The notes under the pieces: generated by a model
Database searches by the model: none
Told to the model about the DNA's origin: nothing
What the model saw: the letters and a program-made list of their open reading frames with translations, nothing else
Position numbers and translations under genes: made by a program
Origin: Candidatus Bathyarchaeota archaeon
GTDB lineage: Archaea; Thermoproteota; Bathyarchaeia; TCS64
Assembly (NCBI GenBank): GCA_003662205.1
Contig: QMXQ01000098.1
Span: 1 to 6,211, forward strand
Direction: 5' to 3'
DNA length: 6,211 nucleotides
Shown here: positions 1 through 4,656 of the stretch, one piece after another
Layout: each line of letters begins with the position of its first letter
Numbering within the stretch: the stretch's first letter is position 1

Positions 1-1
1 C

Positions 2-2377
2 GAGGCCAGGTTCAGGGAGGCGGGGCTGGGCAGGTTCCTGGAGCGCCTCGTGAGGCAGAGGTTCGATCGGGCGCAGCTCCTAGACATCTTCCGCAAGTCG
101 ATGTACCAGGGGCTGCTGGACCTGGTCTTCGAGGAGGACCCGGCGCTGAGGGAGTTCCGGGGGCAGGATCACGAGCAGCTCATCGCCGACTTCCAGGAGC
201 TGGACCGGAGGTTCATCCAGCTCTCCGCGTACCGGGTCATCGAGGCCGCCAACGAGCAGAAGCCTCAGGGGGTGTTCGTCCAGGCGCCGGACTCGGAGAT
301 CACCATCCTGCAGAGGGAGGCGGTGAAGAAGCGGCGGCACATGCCCCTCCGCCGCCTCTTCGACCGCATCCCCAACCTGCTCAGGCGGCTGAAGCCGTGC
401 CTGCTGATGAGCCCCATCTCGGTCAGCCAGTTCCTCATCCCCGACAGGCTCCACTTCGACCTCGTCATCTTCGACGAAGCCTCCCAGATCTACACGGAGG
501 ACGCGGTGGGCGCCATATACCGGGGGGACCAGCTCATCGTCGCCGGGGACAACAAGCAGCTCCCGCCGACGCCCTTCTTCCAGCACACCCTCGACGAGGA
601 CTTCGACTGGGACGAGGCGGACTACGAGCTCGACGTCTTCGACAGCGTCCTCGACGAGTGCATGTCCATCGGCCTCCCCGTGAACATGCTCCGCTGGCAC
701 TACAGGAGCAAGCACGACTCCCTCATCAACTTCTCCAACGACCAGTTCTACGACAGGCGACTGGTCCTGTTCCCGGCGGCCCGGAAGAGGGACGAGGCCC
801 TCGGCCTGAAGTTCGTCTACGTCCCCGACGGCGTCTACGACAGGGGCGGCGCCCGGAACAACCCCCGGGAGGCCGAGGTGGTCGCCGACCTGGTCTTCGA
901 CCACTTCGCGAAGCACCCGGAGAAGACCCTGGGCGTCGTCACCTTCAGCGTGAGCCAGATGAACACCATCCAGGACGCCGTGGAGCGCCGCCTGCTCGAG
1001 CGCCCCGAGTTCGAGCGGTTCTTCGTGGAGGACCGGCTCCACGGCTTCTTCGTCAAGAACCTGGAGAACGTCCAGGGCGACGAGCGGGACGTCATGATCT
1101 TCAGCGTCGGCTACGGCTACGACCAGGACGGCCGCATCACCATGAACTTCGGCCCCCTGAACAAGCCCGGGGGGGAGCGGAGGCTCAACGTCGCCATCAC
1201 CCGGGCCCGGGAGAAGGTGATCCTCGTCAGCTCCATCAAGGCCTCGGACATCAACCTCAACGCCACCAAGGCCGCCGGCGTCCACAGCCTCCACCACTAC
1301 CTGAGGTACGCCGAGAAGGGGGCCGAGGGCCTCGGCGTCGCTGAGGCCGCCGGCGAGGAGTGGGGGTCTCCCTTCGAGGAGGATGTGGCGGAGGAGGTGA
1401 GGCAGCTGGGCTACAGGGTCGTGCCGCGCGTCGGCTGCAGCTCCTTCAGGGTGGACCTGGGCGTGGTCGACCCGAAGGACCCCGACCGGTTCATCCTGGG
1501 CATACTCTGCGACGGCGAGACCTACCGCTCGGCGTGCACGGCCAGGGACCGGGACCGCCTCAGGCAGCAGGTCCTGGAACGCCTAGGGTGGAGGATACAC
1601 AGGGTCTGGTCCCCCGACTGGGTCCAGAGGCGGGAGACCGAGCTGAAGAGGCTGAGGGAAGCCCTCAGGAAGGCCGAGCGAGGTCGGCGAAGCGCCACGA
1701 GAACCCCACGCCGGACCCCCCGGCGGAGGAAGGAGGTGAGGCGGGTCAGGGTGATGGAGACGACGGGCGACCGCCTCCCCGAGGTCGAGCCCTACCGCCT
1801 CGCCAAGCTGCGGCCCAGACACCTCTTCACCCGTTACTCCCCCGAGTACCGGGAGCGCTACCTCAGGCAGTACCGCTCGGAGACCCGGCGACTGCTCCCC
1901 ATCCTCGTGAGGGAGGAGGGCCCCATCCACCGGGAGCACGCCTACAGACGCTTGAACGCCAGCCTCAAGCTCAGACGGTCCACGCCCCTCTTCAGGAAAG
2001 CCTTCGACGAGACGGTCCGCGAGTGCAGCAGACGGGGCACGCTCCACGTCAGGGGCGAGTTCCTCTGGCCGAGGCAGCCCGTCGAGGTGAAGGTCCGCGT
2101 CCCCGTCGAGGGCGCCGAGGAGACGTTCAGGCCCATCAGGCACATACCGCCGGAGGAGATACGGGGAGCCATGACCCTCATAGCGGGCCATTCCCTCGGC
2201 CTCAGCGCCGAGTCGCTGCTGAACGGGACCGCCCGCCTCCTCGGCTTCAAGCGGATGGGAGACACCATAAGGACCGCCCTTGAGGAGACGTTCGAGGCGC
2301 TAAAGAGGGAGGGGACGCTGATAGAGGATGAGGGCATCGTGTCCCTGGCAGCCCGCCGCTCAGCGCGACGCGCATAG
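2..2377 (+). CDS. DUF4011-family SF1 helicase with Vsr-like nuclease-fold domain and DUF3320 tail (Hhe-like), 5' partial
   Basis: The frame is open from base 2, so this is the C-terminal 791 codons of a larger protein. The in-frame GTG at 50 is not the true start, because the Walker A motif and the DUF4011 region must lie upstream. Residues below count from that GTG. Superfamily 1 helicase motifs appear in order: DEASQ at 142-146 (motif II), GDNKQLPP at 166-173 (III), WHYRSKHDSLINF at 216-228 (IV), NVQGDERDV at 340-348 (V) and NVAITRAREK at 380-389 (VI). A Vsr/MTES_1575-like endonuclease fold follows at about 441-525 (VDLGV at 468-472, ARDRDRLRQ at 498-506, GWRIHRVW at 513-520). Next come an Arg-rich linker (about 540-567), a DUF3320-type segment (about 618-673) and a terminal winged-helix-like part (about 695-768). 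Proteins with this layout include the single-gene antiphage factor Hhe, so a role in degrading or unwinding invading DNA is inferred. The nuclease fold lacks the usual Glu and His of its core motif (see findings). G+C is about 67%, like the platform gene. Confidence 0.9.
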   Translation, partial: EARFREAGLGRFLERLVRQRFDRAQLLDIFRKSMYQGLLDLVFEEDPALREFRGQDHEQLIADFQELDRRFIQLSAYRVIEAANEQKPQGVFVQAPDSEITILQREAVKKRRHMPLRRLFDRIPNLLRRLKPCLLMSPISVSQFLIPDRLHFDLVIFDEASQIYTEDAVGAIYRGDQLIVAGDNKQLPPTPFFQHTLDEDFDWDEADYELDVFDSVLDECMSIGLPVNMLRWHYRSKHDSLINFSNDQFYDRRLVLFPAARKRDEALGLKFVYVPDGVYDRGGARNNPREAEVVADLVFDHFAKHPEKTLGVVTFSVSQMNTIQDAVERRLLERPEFERFFVEDRLHGFFVKNLENVQGDERDVMIFSVGYGYDQDGRITMNFGPLNKPGGERRLNVAITRAREKVILVSSIKASDINLNATKAAGVHSLHHYLRYAEKGAEGLGVAEAAGEEWGSPFEEDVAEEVRQLGYRVVPRVGCSSFRVDLGVVDPKDPDRFILGILCDGETYRSACTARDRDRLRQQVLERLGWRIHRVWSPDWVQRRETELKRLREALRKAERGRRSATRTPRRTPRRRKEVRRVRVMETTGDRLPEVEPYRLAKLRPRHLFTRYSPEYRERYLRQYRSETRRLLPILVREEGPIHREHAYRRLNASLKLRRSTPLFRKAFDETVRECSRRGTLHVRGEFLWPRQPVEVKVRVPVEGAEETFRPIRHIPPEEIRGAMTLIAGHSLGLSAESLLNGTARLLGFKRMGDTIRTALEETFEALKREGTLIEDEGIVSLAARRSARRA

Positions 2378-2393
2378 AACCCGTCCTTGGATT

Positions 2394-3266
2394 ATGGTGC
2401 TGCCAGATGGATTTTACCTTCTTTGGTATAGCTCATTTTGCAGGGAATATAGAAAATCGCGTTTTATAACGAAAGTGTTAAATAAATCTTATGAAAATCA
2501 TAATAGGAATGGAGGGGATTATGTTATAAACTCCCTACCATACGTTATTGCGGAAGATATCTCTACAAGTTATGTTAAATCTTTGGAGAAGGTCATAAGA
2601 GAGGGATACATATATGGACTTGTGACTGTTAGTTCTATTCCTCTCTTAGATAATCTTGACGAAGAAATTGATGTAATTAAATCAGAAATTATAAATAAGA
2701 GATATAAATTACTTGGAGTTAATATTAATGATAAAGTACACAGCAATTTTAAAAACTTCTATTTTTACATGGATAAAAAGAGCAGAAAATGGTATGGAAG
2801 AGATAAAATCGCTGACAGAATCCATACATTATTTGAGGGTAATTATTATAAAGCTCTTTGTAGGAGAATCAAGAACGGACAGATACAACTAGAATATGTT
2901 AGAAATCATCTCAAAGGCGGAAAAATTAAAGGAAAAATACATAACACCCTTATCTGCACTGTATTTGATCCAGATAGAGACACATGTTTTCCAGGCGCAC
3001 ATTGCCTTATGTCAATAGATTTCAAACCGGAAAAAGGGAGATTACATCTCATTGCCAATTGGAGAGCTCAGTTCTTTAATACTAAAGCATATGGAAATTT
3101 ACTTTCACTTGCAATGTTATTAAGAAATACATGTAAAGAATCTCGCATAAATCAATCTAAAAAATCAGGATTTCTTCCAGGAAAATTGATTTCAATAGCT
3201 CATAAAGCAATCTTAGAACCAGGAGTGGATAATGAATATTTATTGAATAAACTAAAAGATAGTTGA
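2394..3266 (+). CDS. Divergent thymidylate synthase-fold protein, A+T-rich, start uncertain
   Basis: The C-terminal half aligns by eye, without gaps, to the active-site region of E. coli ThyA as I recall it. Residues count from ATG 2394. Cys204 falls on catalytic Cys146, Arg224 on Arg166, Asn235 on Asn177 (the pyrimidine-reading residue) and, further on, His270 near His207. The segment from Cys204 has Phe and Gly-x-Leu at the same spacing as ThyA, and VFDPDRD precedes it as in TS proteins. Several dUMP-binding positions differ: the phosphate-binding Arg126-Arg127 pair reads Asn-Thr, His147 is Leu, Ser167 is Ala and Asp169 is Phe. A thymidylate synthase or nucleotide (hydroxy)methylase-like fold is well supported; the substrate is unknown. 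ATG 2394 lies 16 bases after the helicase stop and avoids the 50-base overlap that ATG 2328 would give, but no SD precedes it. Similarity to TS seems to begin only near 2530, so translation may start later (GTG 2475 is one option). G+C is roughly 30%, suggesting viral or other transfer. Confidence 0.72.
   Translation: MVLPDGFYLLWYSSFCREYRKSRFITKVLNKSYENHNRNGGDYVINSLPYVIAEDISTSYVKSLEKVIREGYIYGLVTVSSIPLLDNLDEEIDVIKSEIINKRYKLLGVNINDKVHSNFKNFYFYMDKKSRKWYGRDKIADRIHTLFEGNYYKALCRRIKNGQIQLEYVRNHLKGGKIKGKIHNTLICTVFDPDRDTCFPGAHCLMSIDFKPEKGRLHLIANWRAQFFNTKAYGNLLSLAMLLRNTCKESRINQSKKSGFLPGKLISIAHKAILEPGVDNEYLLNKLKDS
2462..2469 (+). promoter_or_regulatory. Candidate archaeal TATA box for the TS-like gene
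   Basis: TTTTATAA stands about 45 bases before an SD-like motif. Transcription would start near 2490, about 25 bases downstream of the box centre. The stretch is A+T-rich throughout, so chance TATA-like strings are expected. The support comes from the ordered set TATA, palindrome, SD rather than from the box alone. If real, translation of the TS-like gene would start downstream of here and not at 2394. Confidence 0.4.
2489..2503. repeat. Perfect palindrome, operator-like
   Basis: TTATGA, a three-base AAA spacer, then TCATAA form a perfect 6-bp inverted repeat. It sits where transcription from the TATA candidate at 2462 would begin, the usual place for an archaeal repressor site. It could instead be a chance palindrome in A+T-rich DNA. 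Confidence 0.35.
2511..2517 (+). promoter_or_regulatory. Shine-Dalgarno-like GGAGGGG with out-of-frame ATG
   Basis: GGAGG followed by five bases leads to ATG at 2521, a good SD-to-start spacing. That ATG reads Met-Leu-stop, one base out of frame with the TS-like reading frame, which continues through TAT GTT ATA AAC. The motif is the strongest ribosome binding site near the gene and lies just upstream of where similarity to TS begins, yet it has no usable in-frame start codon. See findings. Confidence 0.4.
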
Positions 3267-3279
3267 TAAATATATCAAC
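3262..3279. repeat. Hairpin over the stop codon of the TS-like gene
   Basis: GTTGATA, four bases AATA, then TATCAAC form a perfect 7-bp stem. The TGA stop of the TS-like gene lies inside the left arm. No T-run follows, so it is not a classic archaeal T-rich terminator. It may help end or stabilise the transcript, or separate it from the convergent tRNA gene. Confidence 0.45.
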
Positions 3280-3310
3280 GCATAATAGGGGAATATATTA
3301 TGCCAAATTA

Positions 3311-3387
3311 TGGCGCCGCCGGACGGATTTGAACCGTCGACCAACTGGTTAACAGCCAGACGCTCCACCGGACTGAGCTACGGCGGC
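3311..3387 (-). tRNA. tRNA-Asn (anticodon GTT), CCA encoded
   Basis: Read on the minus strand, all arms of a cloverleaf can be drawn. The acceptor stem GCCGCCG (3387-3381) pairs with CGGCGGC (3321-3315). U8-A9 follow, then the D stem GCTC with GAGC and a 9-base loop. The anticodon loop CTGTTAA (3355-3349) has GTT at 3353-3351. The T arm GACGG/CCGTC encloses TTCAAAT. Base 73 is G and an encoded CCA occupies 3313-3311. No intron is present. The outermost anticodon-stem pair (27-43) reads T-T instead of a pair, and position 21 is G where A is usual; the rest is regular. The gene lies downstream of, and on the same strand as, the pilin operon, and converges on the TS-like gene. Confidence 0.96.
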
Positions 3388-3414
3388 TCCGACTGACAAG
3401 CATATGCAGAAAAC

Positions 3415-3428
3415 CCATATTAATCTTT
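3415..3428 (-). promoter_or_regulatory. Candidate promoter (BRE/TATA) for tRNA-Asn
   Basis: On the minus strand AAAG followed by ATTAATATGG resembles a BRE plus TATA box centred about 33 bases before the tRNA 5' end. That would leave a short leader of about seven bases. A second A+T motif, the palindrome GCATATGC at 3400-3407, is too close to the gene to be a normal TATA box. The 113-base gap between pilin 1 and the tRNA holds nothing else I can recognise. Confidence 0.35.
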
Positions 3429-3500
3429 GTCCCAATGCATCCAGCCCTGAAAAGACGCTTCTACAGATGATGGTTTGAAAGGATCGTGCCGAGGGGGAGA

Positions 3501-4241
3501 TTACGAGTACACCCAGACTACTGGAGGTCCTGATGGCCAGCTTATCGTGACGTTCTCATCATGGATTAATTTTGATCCCCGTTTCACCTTGACGTTGTAA
3601 GTCCCCGCCCCGGGGGTTGTCACATCGAAGGATTTGAACGCTGATCCACCTATCTTCCAAACCATGGCGGGGCTGTCTGGATGTGGGTCTCCTGAGGGCA
3701 GGGTGACATATATCTTGAACACGATGCCTGATGAGGAGATGAGGACGTTTATCATCAGATTCTCCACTTCCCAGTGACCATCTTGATAAGAGATGGTTCC
3801 ACTTCCGCATTCGAATACGTTTCCCCGTTCTGTAGTTACTTTCACATCATACGTCGAGCCATCGCGTGGTGCAACGTAGAAGGACCCTAACTCCAATTCG
3901 CTCATAGAGGGCACGACGTAGTCGGTAGCTATGAAAGTGTCGTTTATCCATATGCGGATTATTCTCACGGTTAGCTCACACCGGTTATGTACGGAGACGG
4001 TCAAGTTGTCGGAGGCGGCACCCTCTGTAGGAAACACGTAAACATCTATCTCCTCCCTCGCGCGCTCTTCATCAAAGCGCTCCATCTCCAGCTTCTTTTG
4101 TTCGTAGATGGTGTCCGCTTGCTTCATGACGAGAGACATGGGGATTACCGCAGTGAACAGTATCCCTATGAAGATGAGAGTTCCGAGGATTGTGGAGACG
4201 CCTCGCTTCCTGCTACGGTACATAATACGTATAGTAGACAT
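3501..4241 (-). CDS. Archaeal type IV pilin-like protein (pilin 1), 246 aa
   Basis: The N-terminus has a class III prepilin signal: basic RSRKRG (9-14), predicted PibD/FlaK-type cleavage after Gly14, then a hydrophobic helix from VSTILG to about residue 38. A highly charged, probably helical segment follows (about 41-66, rich in Glu, Arg and Lys). The rest (67-246) is beta-rich with two similar-looking Ig-like parts split near 155. Sequons N-L-T (79), N-D-T (100) and N-V-T (230) suggest N-glycosylation at the cell surface. The start at 4241 is fixed by AGGAGG seven bases upstream, which lies inside pilin 2. The resulting 29-base overlap implies translational coupling. The Glu at mature position 5 typical of bacterial pilins is absent. 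It is longer than a simple major pilin, so it may be a minor, tip or adhesive subunit; that is inference. G+C is about 50%, below the platform gene. Confidence 0.82.
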   Translation of the reverse strand: MSTIRIMYRSRKRGVSTILGTLIFIGILFTAVIPMSLVMKQADTIYEQKKLEMERFDEERAREEIDVYVFPTEGAASDNLTVSVHNRCELTVRIIRIWINDTFIATDYVVPSMSELELGSFYVAPRDGSTYDVKVTTERGNVFECGSGTISYQDGHWEVENLMINVLISSSGIVFKIYVTLPSGDPHPDSPAMVWKIGGSAFKSFDVTTPGAGTYNVKVKRGSKLIHDENVTISWPSGPPVVWVYS

Positions 4242-4656
4242 TATTCTGCCTCCTGCTGTGAACCTTTATTGCAACTTCATCTCCACTATCTAGAGTGATA
4301 TTCACGTTAACGCAGCGAATCGTTTTTGATGATACCGTATTCCCTAAACTAGAGCTGAATACGCCGCCAGTTGCATTCGCGTAGACGTCCAGAACTACAT
4401 CCACATCGCCGTAGTTGTATATCCAAACATGTAAGATTCCAGCCTCGTAGCTCACGTGTTCAACGGTGAATCGCTCGATAATCTCATTCAAAAGGGTCAT
4501 CGTGCTGTTCACGTAGTCGTTCGCGATGACGGTGGCCGCGCCCTGGGAGTAGGACCAGACGGCGCCCCCGACGGCTATGACGACCGCTGACAGGATTATG
4601 GTCGCGACGACGGGCGTGATGCCCCGCTTGCTCCTCATCAGGCGCCTCGATCTCAT
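4213..4656 (-). CDS. Archaeal type IV pilin (pilin 2), 147 aa
   Basis: This has a textbook archaeal pilin N-terminus: basic MRSRRLMRSKRG, cleavage expected after Gly12, then ITPVVATIILSAVVIAVGG as the start of the hydrophobic helix that both anchors the subunit and packs the filament core. It matches the archaeal type IV pilin N-terminal domain family (Pilin_N/DUF1628). The C-terminal 85 or so residues are beta-rich, with sequons N-S-T (50), N-A-T (94) and N-I-T (119). The length is typical of a major pilin. Its ATG overlaps the TGA of the platform gene as ATGA (4656-4653), so the two are translationally coupled. An alternative start at Met7 (4638) would give a shorter leader with the same mature protein. 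The anchor-coding end is G+C-rich (about 65%) while the remainder drops to about 45%. Confidence 0.88.
   Translation of the reverse strand: MRSRRLMRSKRGITPVVATIILSAVVIAVGGAVWSYSQGAATVIANDYVNSTMTLLNEIIERFTVEHVSYEAGILHVWIYNYGDVDVVLDVYANATGGVFSSSLGNTVSSKTIRCVNVNITLDSGDEVAIKVHSRRQNNVYYTYYVP
4249..4254 (-). promoter_or_regulatory. Shine-Dalgarno site of pilin 1
   Basis: AGGAGG followed by seven bases leads to ATG 4241. It selects this start over the in-frame ATG at 4223. It lies within the 3' coding part of pilin 2, consistent with coupled or re-initiated translation on an operon mRNA. Confidence 0.8.
4653..4656 (-). promoter_or_regulatory. ATGA stop-start overlap, platform gene to pilin 2
   Basis: On the minus strand the pilin 2 ATG and the platform TGA share two bases. 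This is a standard sign of coupled translation. A G-run (GGGGGG, six bases before the ATG) may act as a weak ribosome binding site, though it also encodes the Gly-rich end of the platform protein. Confidence 0.75.

Noticed and set aside
80..1297. Long open frame on the minus strand opposite the helicase gene
   Set aside because: It is an antisense shadow of a G+C-rich gene. The translation is dominated by Val, Glu, Asp and Leu with no domain, while the plus frame carries clear helicase motifs.
397..2283. Two long plus-strand frames rich in Arg, Pro and Gly
   Set aside because: They are out-of-frame readings of the helicase gene, with low-complexity composition typical of G+C-rich shadows.
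2328..2393. Upstream ATG 2328 as the start of the TS-like gene
   Set aside because: It would overlap the helicase by 50 bases in G+C-rich host-type DNA, with no SD and no recognisable residues. ATG 2394 or a later start fits better.
3003..3005. Loss of the catalytic Cys in the TS-like protein
   Set aside because: Aligning the His of HCL with His147 of ThyA would put Ala at the Cys position, but that needs a two-residue gap. Aligning Cys with Cys146 is gapless through to the Asn177 equivalent, so the Cys is kept.
3987..4298. Plus-strand small open frames across the pilin genes
   Set aside because: They lie entirely opposite two pilin genes with recognisable signals and SD sites, and have no support of their own.
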